The translations under genes and the position numbers were made by a program. DNA of 64,000 bases from Kordia sp965224175 (GTDB lineage Bacteria > Bacteroidota > Bacteroidia > Flavobacteriales > Flavobacteriaceae): the NCBI RefSeq assembly GCF_965224175.1, contig NZ_OZ245041.1, forward strand, positions 4,774,001 to 4,838,000, given 5' to 3'. Positions 1-9,698 of the stretch are shown in pieces. The notes under the pieces were generated by a model. The model saw only the letters and a list, made by a program, of their open reading frames with translations. It was not told the DNA's origin and searched no databases. Numbering within the stretch: the stretch's first letter is position 1; each line of letters opens with the position of its first letter.

Positions 1-3000
1 GCTGCAGACTGTGATGGCGATGGAGTAACTAATGGAGATGAGTTGAATCCACCAAATGGAGACACACCAACAGATCCAAATGATCCATGTGACTTGAATG
101 TAGGAGATATCAGTGTAGCACAAACAGGAGACTACTTAGCTGCTGACTGTGATGGCGATGGAGTAACTAACGGAGATGAGTTGAATCCACCAAACGGAGA
201 CACACCAACAGATCCAAATGATCCATGTGACTTGAATGTAGGAGATATCAGTGTAGCACAAACAGGAGATTACTTAGCTGCAGACTGTGATGGCGATGGA
301 GTAACTAACGGAGACGAGTTGAATCCACCAAATGGAGACACACCAACAGATCCAAACGATCCGTGTGACTTGAATACAGGAGACATCAGTGTAGCACAAA
401 CAGGAGATTACTTAGCTGCAGATTGTGATGGAGACGGAGTAACCAATGGAGATGAGTTGAATCCACCAAATGGAGACACACCAACAGATCCAAACGATCC
501 ATGTGACTTCAATGTAGGAGATATCAGCGTAGCACAAACAGGAGATTACTTAGCTGCAGACTGTGATGGAGATGGAGTAACCAATGGAGATGAGTTGAAT
601 CCACCAAATGGAGACACACCAACAGATCCAAATGATCCATGTGACTTGAATGTAGGAGATATCAGTGTAGCGCAAACAGGAGATTACTTAGCTGCAGATT
701 GTGATGGCGATGGAGTAACTAACGGAGACGAGTTGAATCCACCAAACGGAGACACACCAACAGATCCAAACGATCCATGTGACTTCAATACAGGAGATAT
801 CAGTGTAGCGCAAACAGGAGATTACTTAGCTGCAGATTGTGATGGCGATGGAGTAACTAACGGAGATGAATTGAATCCACCAAACGGAGACACACCAACA
901 GATCCAAACGATCCATGTGACTTGAATGTAGGAGATATCAGTGTAGCACAAACAGGAGATTACTTAGCTGCAGACTGTGATGGCGATGGAGTAACTAATG
1001 GAGATGAGTTGAATCCACCAAATGGAGACACACCAACAGATCCAAATGATCCATGTGACTTGAATGTAGGAGATATCAGTGTAGCACAAACAGGCGATTA
1101 CTTAGCTGCAGACTGTGATGGAGATGGAGTAACCAATGGAGACGAGTTGAATCCACCAAATGGAGACACACCAACAGATCCAAATGATCCATGTGACTTG
1201 AATGTAGGAGATATCAGTGTAGCACAAACAGGAGACTACTTAGCTGCTGACTGTGATGGCGATGGAGTAACTAACGGAGATGAGTTGAATCCACCAAACG
1301 GAGACACACCAACAGATCCAAATGATCCATGTGACTTGAATGTAGGAGATATCAGTGTAGCACAAACAGGAGATTACTTAGCTGCAGATTGTGATGGCGA
1401 TGGAGTAACTAACGGAGACGAGTTGAATCCACCAAATGGAGACACACCAACAGATCCAAATGATCCATGTGACTTGAATGTAGGAGATATCAGTGTAGCA
1501 CAAACAGGAGATTACTTAGCTGCAGACTGTGATGGCGATGGAGTAACCAATGGAGACGAGTTGAATCCACCAAATGGAGACACACCAACAAATCCAAATG
1601 ATCCATGTGACTTCAATACAGGAGACATCAGTGTAGCACAAACAGGAGATTACTTAGCTGCAGACTGTGATGGAGATGGAGTAACTAATGGAGACGAGTT
1701 GAATCCACCAAATGGAGACACACCAACAGATCCAAACGATCCATGTGACTTGAATGTAGGAGATATCAGTGTAGCGCAAACAGGAGATTACTTAGCTGCA
1801 GATTGTGATGGCGATGGAGTAACTAACGGAGACGAGTTGAATCCACCAAACGGAGACACACCAACAGATCCAAACGATCCATGTGACTTCAATACAGGAG
1901 ATATCAGTGTAGCGCAAACAGGAGATTACTTAGCTGCAGATTGTGATGGCGATGGAGTAACTAACGGAGATGAATTGAATCCACCAAACGGAGACACACC
2001 AACAGATCCAAACGATCCATGTGACTTGAATGTAGGAGATATCAGTGTAGCACAAACAGGCGATTACTTAGCTGCAGACTGTGATGGCGATGGAGTAACT
2101 AATGGAGATGAGTTGAATCCACCAAATGGAGACACACCAACAGATCCAAATGATCCATGTGACTTGAATGTAGGAGATATCAGTGTAGCACAAACAGGAG
2201 ATTACTTAGCTGCAGACTGTGATGGAGATGGAGTAACCAATGGAGACGAGTTGAATCCACCAAATGGAGACACACCAACAGATCCAAATGATCCATGTGA
2301 CTTGAATGTAGGAGATATCAGTGTAGCACAAACAGGAGACTACTTAGCTGCTGACTGTGATGGCGATGGAGTAACTAACGGAGATGAGTTGAATCCACCA
2401 AACGGAGACACACCAACAGATCCAAATGATCCATGTGACTTGAATGTAGGAGATATCAGTGTAGCACAAACAGGAGATTACTTAGCTGCAGATTGTGATG
2501 GCGATGGAGTAACTAACGGAGACGAGTTGAATCCACCAAATGGAGACACACCAACAGATCCAAATGATCCATGTGACTTGAATGTAGGAGATATCAGTGT
2601 AGCACAAACAGGAGATTACTTAGCTGCAGACTGTGATGGCGATGGAGTAACCAATGGAGACGAGTTGAATCCACCAAATGGAGACACACCAACAAATCCA
2701 AATGATCCATGTGACTTCAATACAGGAGACATCAGTGTAGCACAAACAGGAGATTACTTAGCTGCAGACTGTGATGGAGATGGAGTAACTAATGGAGACG
2801 AGTTGAATCCACCAAATGGAGACACACCAACAGATCCAAACGATCCGTGTGACTTGAATACAGGAGACATCAGTGTAGCACAAACAGGAGATTACTTAGC
2901 TGCAGACTGTGATGGCGATGGAGTAACCAATGGAGATGAGTTGAATCCACCAAATGGAGACACACCAACAGATCCAAATGATCCATGTGACTTGAATGTA

Positions 3001-5106
3001 GGAGATATCAGTGTAGCACAAACAGGAGATTACTTAGCTGCTGACTGTGATGGCGATGGAGTAACTAACGGAGATGAGTTGAATCCACCAAATGGAGACA
3101 CACCAACAGATCCAAATGATCCATGTGACTTGAATGTAGGAGATATCAGTGTAGCGCAAACAGGAGATTACTTAGCTGCAGATTGTGATGGCGATGGAGT
3201 AACTAACGGAGACGAGTTGAATCCACCAAATGGAGACACACCAACAGATCCAAACGATCCATGTGACTTCAATGCAGGAGACATTAGTGTAGCACAAACA
3301 GGCGATTACTTAGCTGCAGACTGTGATGGAGATGGAGTAACCAATGGAGATGAGTTGAATCCACCAAATGGAGACACACCAACAGATCCAAATGATCCAT
3401 GTGACTTGAATGTAGGAGATATCAGTGTAGCACAAACAGGAGACTACTTAGCTGCAGACTGTGATGGAGATGGAGTAACTAATGGAGATGAGTTGAATCC
3501 ACCAAATGGAGACACACCAACAGATCCAAATGATCCATGTGACTTGAATGTAGGAGATATCAGTGTAGCACAAACAGGAGATTACTTAGCTGCCGACTGT
3601 GATGGCGATGGAGTAACTAACGGAGACGAGTTGAATCCACCAAACGGAGACACACCAACAGATCCAAATGATCCATGTGACTTGAATGTAGGAGATATCA
3701 GTGTAGCACAAACAGGAGACTACTTAGCTGCCGATTGTGATGGCGATGGAGTAACTAACGGAGACGAGTTGAATCCACCAAACGGAGACACACCAACAGA
3801 TCCAAACGATCCATGTGACTTGAATGTAGGAGATATCAGTGTAGCACAAACAGGAGATTACTTAGCTGCAGATTGTGATGGAGACGGAGTAACCAATGGA
3901 GATGAGTTGAATCCACCAAATGGAGACACACCAACAGATCCAAACGATCCATGTGACTTCAATGTAGGAGATATCAGCGTAGCACAAACAGGAGATTACT
4001 TAGCTGCAGACTGTGATGGAGATGGAGTAACCAATGGAGATGAGTTGAATCCACCAAACGGAGACACACCAACAGATCCAAACGATCCATGTGACTTCAA
4101 TGCAGGAGATATCAGTGTAGCACAAACAGGAGATTACTTAGCTGCAGATTGTGATGGCGATGGAGTAACCAATGGAGACGAGTTGAATCCACCAAATGGA
4201 GATGATCCAACAGATCCAAACGATCCATGTGATTCTAATGCAGGTGATATCAGTGTAGCACAAACAGGAGATTACTTAGCTGCAGATTGTGATGGCGATG
4301 GAGTAACTAACGGAGACGAGTTGAATCCACCAAATGGAGATGATCCAACAGATCCAAACGATCCATGTGATTCTAATGCAGGTGATATTACAGTAACACC
4401 AGAAGGAGACTATTTAGCTGCAGATTGTGATGGCGATGGAGTAACCAATGGAGATGAGTTGAATCCACCAAACGGAGATGATCCAACAGATCCAAACGAT
4501 CCATGTGATTCTAACGCAGGCGATGTGAGTACAACACCTTCAGGCGACTACTTAGCTGCCGACTGTGATGGCGATGGAGTAACTAATGAAGACGAGTTGA
4601 ATCCACCAAATGGAGATGATCCAACAGATCCAAACGATCCATGTGATTCTAACGCAGATGATGTGAGTGTAACTCAAACAGGAGACTACTTAGCTGCAGA
4701 TTGTGATGGCGATGGAGTAACTAATGGAGATGAGTTGAATCCACCAAATGGAGATGATCCAACAGATCCAAACGATCCATGTGATTCTAATGCAGGTGAT
4801 ATTACAGTAACACCAGAAGGTGACTACTTGGCAGCTGATTGTGATGGAGACGGAGTTAGCAACGGAGATGAGTTGAATCCACCAAACGGAGACGATCCAA
4901 CAGATCCTAATGATCCGTGTGATCTTAATATAGATGATACCACACTTGCTCAAAGTGATGATTACTTGGCAGCAGACTGTGATGGAGACGGAGTTAGTAA
5001 CGGAGATGAGTTGAATCCACCAAACGGAGACGATCCAACAGATCCAAACGATCCATGTGACTTAAATGTAGATGACATTACATTAAATCCTAGTCAAGAA
5101 TGGATA
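1..5106 (+). repeat. 138-bp coding tandem repeat array, 37 in-window copies
   Basis: A 138-bp unit is repeated with no indel. The codons for AAD (gct gca gac) fall at 1, 139 and every further 138 bp to 4969. Units before about 4200 are almost identical. Later units diverge: GDDPTDP replaces GDTPTDP, and the segment after DPNDPCD varies. The array continues upstream of the window. It lies wholly within the coding frame of the surface protein. Confidence 0.97.
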
Positions 5107-5520
5107 GATGGAGATTGTGACGGTGACGGAATACCAAACGGACCAGATGGTACAGATGATGAAGATGGAGATGGACTTCCAAACTTCTTAGACGTTAACA
5201 ATTCGGATGACGTAGAAGATGACTTAGAAATCTTCAATGCGGTAACGCCAAACGGAGATGGAGACAACGATGTATTTACGATTAGAAATATTGAAATGTT
5301 CCCAGACAATACAGTACGTATCTATAACAGATGGGGAGTTTTAGTGTACGAGACACAAGGATATGGCCAAAATGGAAACTATTTCAACGGTACATCTAAT
5401 GGTCGAGTTACAATTCAGAAAAACAAACTGTTACCAGTAGGAACATATTACTACGTTGTTGATTATGTAGCCAACGGTGTAAACAAAAGTAAAGCCGGTT
5501 ACTTATACATACAACGATAA
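1..5520 (+). CDS. Giant repeat surface protein with T9SS type B (gliding motility-associated) C-terminal domain, 5' partial
   Basis: The frame is open from the first base, so the gene begins upstream of the window; the TTG at 43 is only an internal Leu codon. The product is a 46-residue unit repeated 37 times in exact 138-bp register (1-5106), plus one degenerate unit. Each unit carries the Asp-rich motif DCDGDGVTNGDE, of the calcium-binding thrombospondin type 3 kind, followed by PPNGDTPTDPNDPC, giving two Cys per unit. After a short Asp-rich linker, about 99 residues (from about 5221) match the CHU_C gliding motility-associated C-terminal domain (VTPNGDGDND, IYNRWG, PVGTYYYVVDY). Such domains direct export by the T9SS and type B surface attachment. 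I infer a long, rigid, calcium-dependent adhesin or stalk. The next two genes are its likely outer-membrane partners. Confidence 0.93.
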   Translation, partial: AADCDGDGVTNGDELNPPNGDTPTDPNDPCDLNVGDISVAQTGDYLAADCDGDGVTNGDELNPPNGDTPTDPNDPCDLNVGDISVAQTGDYLAADCDGDGVTNGDELNPPNGDTPTDPNDPCDLNTGDISVAQTGDYLAADCDGDGVTNGDELNPPNGDTPTDPNDPCDFNVGDISVAQTGDYLAADCDGDGVTNGDELNPPNGDTPTDPNDPCDLNVGDISVAQTGDYLAADCDGDGVTNGDELNPPNGDTPTDPNDPCDFNTGDISVAQTGDYLAADCDGDGVTNGDELNPPNGDTPTDPNDPCDLNVGDISVAQTGDYLAADCDGDGVTNGDELNPPNGDTPTDPNDPCDLNVGDISVAQTGDYLAADCDGDGVTNGDELNPPNGDTPTDPNDPCDLNVGDISVAQTGDYLAADCDGDGVTNGDELNPPNGDTPTDPNDPCDLNVGDISVAQTGDYLAADCDGDGVTNGDELNPPNGDTPTDPNDPCDLNVGDISVAQTGDYLAADCDGDGVTNGDELNPPNGDTPTNPNDPCDFNTGDISVAQTGDYLAADCDGDGVTNGDELNPPNGDTPTDPNDPCDLNVGDISVAQTGDYLAADCDGDGVTNGDELNPPNGDTPTDPNDPCDFNTGDISVAQTGDYLAADCDGDGVTNGDELNPPNGDTPTDPNDPCDLNVGDISVAQTGDYLAADCDGDGVTNGDELNPPNGDTPTDPNDPCDLNVGDISVAQTGDYLAADCDGDGVTNGDELNPPNGDTPTDPNDPCDLNVGDISVAQTGDYLAADCDGDGVTNGDELNPPNGDTPTDPNDPCDLNVGDISVAQTGDYLAADCDGDGVTNGDELNPPNGDTPTDPNDPCDLNVGDISVAQTGDYLAADCDGDGVTNGDELNPPNGDTPTNPNDPCDFNTGDISVAQTGDYLAADCDGDGVTNGDELNPPNGDTPTDPNDPCDLNTGDISVAQTGDYLAADCDGDGVTNGDELNPPNGDTPTDPNDPCDLNVGDISVAQTGDYLAADCDGDGVTNGDELNPPNGDTPTDPNDPCDLNVGDISVAQTGDYLAADCDGDGVTNGDELNPPNGDTPTDPNDPCDFNAGDISVAQTGDYLAADCDGDGVTNGDELNPPNGDTPTDPNDPCDLNVGDISVAQTGDYLAADCDGDGVTNGDELNPPNGDTPTDPNDPCDLNVGDISVAQTGDYLAADCDGDGVTNGDELNPPNGDTPTDPNDPCDLNVGDISVAQTGDYLAADCDGDGVTNGDELNPPNGDTPTDPNDPCDLNVGDISVAQTGDYLAADCDGDGVTNGDELNPPNGDTPTDPNDPCDFNVGDISVAQTGDYLAADCDGDGVTNGDELNPPNGDTPTDPNDPCDFNAGDISVAQTGDYLAADCDGDGVTNGDELNPPNGDDPTDPNDPCDSNAGDISVAQTGDYLAADCDGDGVTNGDELNPPNGDDPTDPNDPCDSNAGDITVTPEGDYLAADCDGDGVTNGDELNPPNGDDPTDPNDPCDSNAGDVSTTPSGDYLAADCDGDGVTNEDELNPPNGDDPTDPNDPCDSNADDVSVTQTGDYLAADCDGDGVTNGDELNPPNGDDPTDPNDPCDSNAGDITVTPEGDYLAADCDGDGVSNGDELNPPNGDDPTDPNDPCDLNIDDTTLAQSDDYLAADCDGDGVSNGDELNPPNGDDPTDPNDPCDLNVDDITLNPSQEWIDGDCDGDGIPNGPDGTDDEDGDGLPNFLDVNNSDDVEDDLEIFNAVTPNGDGDNDVFTIRNIEMFPDNTVRIYNRWGVLVYETQGYGQNGNYFNGTSNGRVTIQKNKLLPVGTYYYVVDYVANGVNKSKAGYLYIQR
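635..2842 (+). repeat. Higher-order tandem duplication of an 8-unit (1104-bp) block
   Basis: Within the 138-bp array, about 635-1738 is repeated at about 1739-2842. Landmark variants recur at an offset of exactly 1104 bp: the rare PTNPNDPC unit (1591 and 2695), the gactacttagctgctgac variant (1234 and 2338), and a run of DFNTGD units with gtagcgcaaac spelling. The few differences I saw include a ggc/gga swap near 957/2061 and 1093/2197. The ends are approximate because the flanking units are also near-identical. Confidence 0.8.
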
Positions 5521-5529
5521 ACAACACAG

Positions 5530-5559
5530 GCGTACATACTATTTCGGTAGTATGTACGC
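5530..5559 (+). other. Intercistronic 12-bp stem-loop
   Basis: GCGTACATACTA (5530-5541) and TAGTATGTACGC (5548-5559) form a perfect 12-bp stem with a 6-base TTTCGG loop. No T-run follows, so it is not a typical intrinsic terminator. It sits between the adhesin stop and the PorP/SprF start, and could stabilise the mRNA or set differential expression. Confidence 0.6.
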
Positions 5560-5592
5560 TATAACTAATAAACAAAAACATACCATACTATA

Positions 5593-6528
5593 ATGAGAAA
5601 TAAAATCATCATCATCATAGTCTTATTGAGTACTGTATTTTCATTTGAAAGTTACGGACAGCAGGACGCTCAGTATACGCAATACATGTATAACACCATA
5701 ACTGTCAATCCAGCCTATGCAGGATCGAGAGGTGTATTAAGTATTGCAGGATTGCATCGTTCACAATGGGTAGGTTTAGAAGGTGCGCCACGTACGCAAA
5801 CACTTAACCTACATACACCAATAGGAAAAAAAGGAAACGTAGGATTAGGAGTCTCAATCGTTAATGATCAATTAGGTCCAACAGATGAAACTTACTTTGA
5901 TATTGATTTTTCGTATACAGTAAGAACATCTGAAGAAGGAAAACTCTCTTTCGGTGTAAAAGCAGGAGGACATTTATTAGATGTATGTTTTAACTGTTTA
6001 AATGAATACAGTCCTAATGATGCTTTATTACAGAGTAATATTGATAACAAATTCTCTCCAAATGTAGGAGCCGGAATTTACTATAGAAACTCAGAAAAAT
6101 GGTATGTTGGTCTATCTGCACCAAACTTATTAGAAACAAAACATTTTGACGAATCTTCGCTTTCAGTGGCCAAAGAACGTATCAACTTTTATCTAATTGG
6201 AGGATATGTATTTGACATGAGTGATAGCGTAAAGTTCAAACCAGCTGTACTATTCAAAGCAGTTTCTGGAGCGCCATTACAAGCAGATTTATCAGCAAAC
6301 TTCTTAATCAATGAAAAAGTTACGCTTGGAGCTGCCTACAGATGGAGCGCCGCATTTAGTGGACTTGTAGGATTACAGCTCTCAGATAGCTTTATGATTG
6401 GATTTGCATACGATAGAGAAACCACCGAACTTGGAAATACACAATTTAATGACGGTTCTTATGAAGTCTTTTTACGTTTCGAACTATTCAATAACCGTGA
6501 CAAAATAATCTCACCAAGATTCTTCTAA
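5593..6528 (+). CDS. PorP/SprF family type IX secretion outer-membrane protein
   Basis: 311 residues with a signal peptide (about 1-22, then QQDAQYTQY). It matches the PorP/SprF family: MYNTITVNPAYAGSRG, LHRSQWVGLEGAPRTQ and a series of beta strands expected to form an outer-membrane barrel. Cys132 and Cys135 form a CFNC pair. In Flavobacterium johnsoniae, SprF lies just downstream of the adhesin SprB and is needed for its export. The arrangement here is the same, 72 bp after a CHU_C adhesin, so this is probably the dedicated partner or anchor for that protein. The next gene starts 8 bp after the stop, which implies co-transcription. Confidence 0.93.
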   Translation: MRNKIIIIIVLLSTVFSFESYGQQDAQYTQYMYNTITVNPAYAGSRGVLSIAGLHRSQWVGLEGAPRTQTLNLHTPIGKKGNVGLGVSIVNDQLGPTDETYFDIDFSYTVRTSEEGKLSFGVKAGGHLLDVCFNCLNEYSPNDALLQSNIDNKFSPNVGAGIYYRNSEKWYVGLSAPNLLETKHFDESSLSVAKERINFYLIGGYVFDMSDSVKFKPAVLFKAVSGAPLQADLSANFLINEKVTLGAAYRWSAAFSGLVGLQLSDSFMIGFAYDRETTELGNTQFNDGSYEVFLRFELFNNRDKIISPRFF

Positions 6529-6536
6529 AACCAACA

Positions 6537-8486
6537 ATGATGACACGAAAAAAATATATAATATACACTGTATTAAGTTTATTCGTATTGATGGGTTATG
6601 CTCAAGAACGAAAACTTGAAAAAGCAGACAAAAAATATGATAGCTATGCCTTTATCAATGCCATAGAAATCTATGAAGAAGTCGCAGCAGAAGGATACAA
6701 ATCAAAAGAACTATTTGAAAAACTAGGAAATGCATACTATTTTAATGCAGACCTAATCAATGCGTCCAAATGGTATGGAGAGTTATTTAAACTTGGTGAA
6801 GAAGTAGCTCCAGAATATTATTTCCGTTATTCACAAGCCTTAAAAGCAGAAAAACGTTACGCAGAATCTGATGAAAAAATGCAACAGTTCAATAAGCTAA
6901 CTGGAAGTGATATCAGAGCAAATAAATTTATAAATACACGTAACTATTTAGATCAAATAGAAGAACAATCTGGACGTTTTCGAATCACGAATTTAGGTGT
7001 AAACTCAAAATATTCAGACTTTGCTCCATCATTCTACTTAGAAAACAACTTGGTATTCTCTTCAGCTAGAGATACAGGTGTAGCAAGACGATCAAATCAC
7101 AAGTGGAATTCTCGTCCATTCTTAGATTTATACGGTGCAGAAGTTGCTGATAACGGAAGCCTATCAAACGTAGATAAATTTTCAGGAAAATTAAATACAA
7201 AATATCACGAATCAACAACAGTTTTCACAAAAGATGGAAACACTATGTATTTTACGCGTAACAACTATTACAAAGGGAAATACAAAAAAGATAGAAAAGG
7301 AATCAACAAATTAAAAATATTCAGAGCGACACGTGATGGTGATCGTTGGACAAACATTGAAGAATTACCATTCAACAGTGACTTATATTCTGTAGCACAT
7401 CCAGCGTTAAGCGTAGACGAAAAAAAGTTGTATTTCGCTTCAGACATGCCAGGAACAATTGGTCAGTCAGATTTATTTGTGGTTGATATTAATGATGATG
7501 GAACTTTTGGAGAACCAAAAAACTTAGGAAAAGGAATCAACACTGAAGCCAGAGAAAACTTTCCATTTGTAAGTCAAGATAATGAATTATACTTCTCTTC
7601 AGATGGACATGTAGGTCTTGGAGGATTGGATATTTTTGTCATGCAACTAGATGATGAAGAACAAACAATATACAACGTAGGAGAACCAGTAAACAGTCCA
7701 GTAGATGATTTCTCATTCATCATCAATACGAAAACAAAAAAAGGATATTTTGCCTCCAATCGAGAAGGTGGACAAGGAGATGACGATATTTATTCTTTCA
7801 TTGAAACAAAACCAATTCAATGGACGTGCGAACAAGAAATTGCAGGTGTTGTAAAAGACGATAAAACCAATGAAATTATTGCTGGCGCTAATGTGAAATT
7901 ATTTGACAAAGACAATAAAGAATTAGACAATACGTACAGTGACGAACAAGGGAAATTCAGATTCTCAACAATTTTAGACTGTAACGAAGTATACTTTGTA
8001 AGAGCTTCTAAAAAAGATTACAATTCTGCGGAAGCATTAATGCCAAAACAAGAAGAAGCAGGATTACGAGAAGTAACATTACTATTAGAGAAAGAAGAAA
8101 TACCTTTTGAAATTGGAGACGATTTAGCAGTAACACTCAACATTCCAATTATTTACTTTGACTTCGATAAAGCTAATATTCGTCCTGATGCTGCTGCAGA
8201 ATTAGAAAAAGTAGTAGTAGTAATGAAGAAGTATCCAACACTAAAAATAGACGTACGCTCGCATACAGATAGTCGTGGTAGAGATGCTTACAACAAAAAA
8301 CTATCGCAACGACGTAACAAATCTACACTTGAGTATATCATATCTAGAGGAATTGATAGAAGTAGACTTACAGGAGATGGCTATGGCGAAGAGCGCTTAG
8401 TAAACAAATGTAGCAATGGTGTAAAATGTAGCGAAGAAGAACACCAACTGAATAGACGAAGTGAATTTATCGTCGTAGAAAAGTAA
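6537..8486 (+). CDS. OmpA family protein with TPR-like, PD40 propeller and CarboxypepD-reg domains (PorE-like)
   Basis: 649 residues with a signal peptide ending near YAQ. The order is TPR-like helices (about 20-115), WD40-like PD40 propeller strands (about 160-420, with motifs such as LYFASDMPG and LYFSSDG), a CarboxypepD-regulatory beta sandwich (about 433-520, EIAGVVKDDKTNEIIAGANV), and an OmpA peptidoglycan-binding domain (about 535-649, IIYFDFDKANIRPDA and VRSHTDSRG). This is the PorE architecture, thought to tie T9SS outer-membrane parts to peptidoglycan. It begins 8 bp after the PorP/SprF gene. There are two tandem ATGs at 6537 and 6540, and either could be used. Confidence 0.92.
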   Translation: MMTRKKYIIYTVLSLFVLMGYAQERKLEKADKKYDSYAFINAIEIYEEVAAEGYKSKELFEKLGNAYYFNADLINASKWYGELFKLGEEVAPEYYFRYSQALKAEKRYAESDEKMQQFNKLTGSDIRANKFINTRNYLDQIEEQSGRFRITNLGVNSKYSDFAPSFYLENNLVFSSARDTGVARRSNHKWNSRPFLDLYGAEVADNGSLSNVDKFSGKLNTKYHESTTVFTKDGNTMYFTRNNYYKGKYKKDRKGINKLKIFRATRDGDRWTNIEELPFNSDLYSVAHPALSVDEKKLYFASDMPGTIGQSDLFVVDINDDGTFGEPKNLGKGINTEARENFPFVSQDNELYFSSDGHVGLGGLDIFVMQLDDEEQTIYNVGEPVNSPVDDFSFIINTKTKKGYFASNREGGQGDDDIYSFIETKPIQWTCEQEIAGVVKDDKTNEIIAGANVKLFDKDNKELDNTYSDEQGKFRFSTILDCNEVYFVRASKKDYNSAEALMPKQEEAGLREVTLLLEKEEIPFEIGDDLAVTLNIPIIYFDFDKANIRPDAAAELEKVVVVMKKYPTLKIDVRSHTDSRGRDAYNKKLSQRRNKSTLEYIISRGIDRSRLTGDGYGEERLVNKCSNGVKCSEEEHQLNRRSEFIVVEK

Positions 8487-8506
8487 AATCAAACATAAAA
8501 ATACAC

Positions 8507-8540
8507 AAAAAGCATCCTACACATCGTAGGATGCTTTTTT
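8507..8540 (+). terminator. Intrinsic terminator of the adhesin-PorP-OmpA operon
   Basis: AGCATCCTAC (8511-8520) pairs with GTAGGATGCT (8526-8535) and is followed by a T-run. It lies 24 bp after the OmpA-family stop. Confidence 0.9.
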
Positions 8541-8672
8541 GTTCATACGAAATATATTGTTTGTCTTTCAAAAAGAATATTCAAAAACTTATGTTAATTT
8601 TAACTAAAAAATAGGAAACAAGTATCATATTCCCAGTAAGCTATTTTGTAAATTTGTGTCCCAACAAAAAAT

Positions 8673-9197
8673 ATGACAAAAGAAAACGTAATCTTAGTAA
8701 ACGAAAATGACGAGCAAATTGGTCTCATGGAAAAAATTGAGGCGCATGAAAAAGCATTGCTTCACAGAGCATTTTCAGTATTCATCCTAAACGATAAAGG
8801 CGAACTTATGTTACAACAACGCGCCTTACACAAATATCACTCTCCAGGCTTGTGGACAAATACCTGTTGTAGTCATCAACGTGAAGGTGAAAGCAACATA
8901 AGTGCAGGTAAACGAAGACTACAAGAAGAAATGGGTTTTGTTACCGAACTTGTGGAAGCAGTTTCGTTCATATACAAAGCGCCTTTTGACAATGGATTAA
9001 CAGAACATGAATACGATCATGTAATGCTAGGAACGTACAATGATAAACCAGTAATCAATCCAGATGAAGTTGCTTCGTGGAAATGGATGGATGTACAAGC
9101 AGTAAAAAATGATATTGCCGCAAATCCTGACATATACACAGCGTGGTTTAAAATTATATTTGATAAATTTTACGAACACATAAAAGTTGATATATGA
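8673..9197 (+). CDS. idi: Isopentenyl-diphosphate delta-isomerase, type 1
   Basis: 174 residues, the usual length. It interconverts IPP and DMAPP in the cytosol for isoprenoids such as carotenoids and menaquinone. The active-site motif TNTCCSHQ (Cys65/Cys66, His68) is present, as are the Nudix-like AGKRRLQEEMG and the acidic EHEYDH site near 111-116. A flavobacterial -7 element, TAAATTTG (8649-8656), lies 16 bp before the ATG and supports this start. The preceding terminator separates it from the T9SS operon. The QueD-like and manA genes follow on the same strand. Confidence 0.95.
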   Translation: MTKENVILVNENDEQIGLMEKIEAHEKALLHRAFSVFILNDKGELMLQQRALHKYHSPGLWTNTCCSHQREGESNISAGKRRLQEEMGFVTELVEAVSFIYKAPFDNGLTEHEYDHVMLGTYNDKPVINPDEVASWKWMDVQAVKNDIAANPDIYTAWFKIIFDKFYEHIKVDI

Positions 9198-9283
9198 AAC
9201 GAGCATGTTAAAAAGTTTATCACCAAAGGGAATGGTTAATAGCGAACAGCATGTAACCAATAGAAGACAAATAATATAGACAC

Positions 9284-9694
9284 ATGAAAGTTACGGTAAG
9301 TAGGAGAGCACATTTTAACGCTGCACACAGATTATATCGACCAGATTGGGACGATGCAAAAAACAACGAAGTCTTTGGTAAATGTAACAATCCAAACTAT
9401 CACGGACACAACTACGAACTTATCGTAAGTGTTACTGGACCCATAAATCCAGACACTGGTTTTGTGATGGATGTAAAAGTACTCAAAGACCTAATTCGCT
9501 CGGAAGTAGAAGATGCTTTCGATCATAAAAATTTAAATTTGGATGTTCCTGAGTTCAAAAATCTAAATCCAACCGCAGAAAACATTGTAGTTGTCATTTG
9601 GAACAAACTCAGAGCGCATATAAGCACAGCTCTCGATTTGGAAGTTGTCTTATACGAAACACCAAGAAACTTTGTAAAATACACAGGAGAATAA
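9284..9694 (+). CDS. 6-pyruvoyl-tetrahydropterin synthase / QueD family protein
   Basis: 136 residues. Family hallmarks are present: zinc ligands His15 (HFNAAH), His40 and His42 (YHGH), catalytic Cys34 in FGKCNNPNYHGH, His81 in FDHKNLN, and a Glu in LYETPRN near the C-terminus. Members convert 7,8-dihydroneopterin triphosphate either to 6-carboxy-tetrahydropterin (queuosine route) or to pyruvoyl-tetrahydropterin. The sequence alone does not settle which. It ends 4 bp before manA, so the two are probably co-transcribed. Confidence 0.92.
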   Translation: MKVTVSRRAHFNAAHRLYRPDWDDAKNNEVFGKCNNPNYHGHNYELIVSVTGPINPDTGFVMDVKVLKDLIRSEVEDAFDHKNLNLDVPEFKNLNPTAENIVVVIWNKLRAHISTALDLEVVLYETPRNFVKYTGE

Positions 9695-9698
9695 CATT

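Noticed and set aside
4690..4953. Minus-strand ORF of 87 residues inside the adhesin array
   Set aside because: It is the antisense shadow of the repeat array, with low-complexity Ile/Trp/Cys-rich sequence.
1..5106. A CRISPR array or non-coding satellite
   Set aside because: Units are 138 bp with no separate spacers, are wholly in one open frame, and vary mostly at silent or conservative sites.
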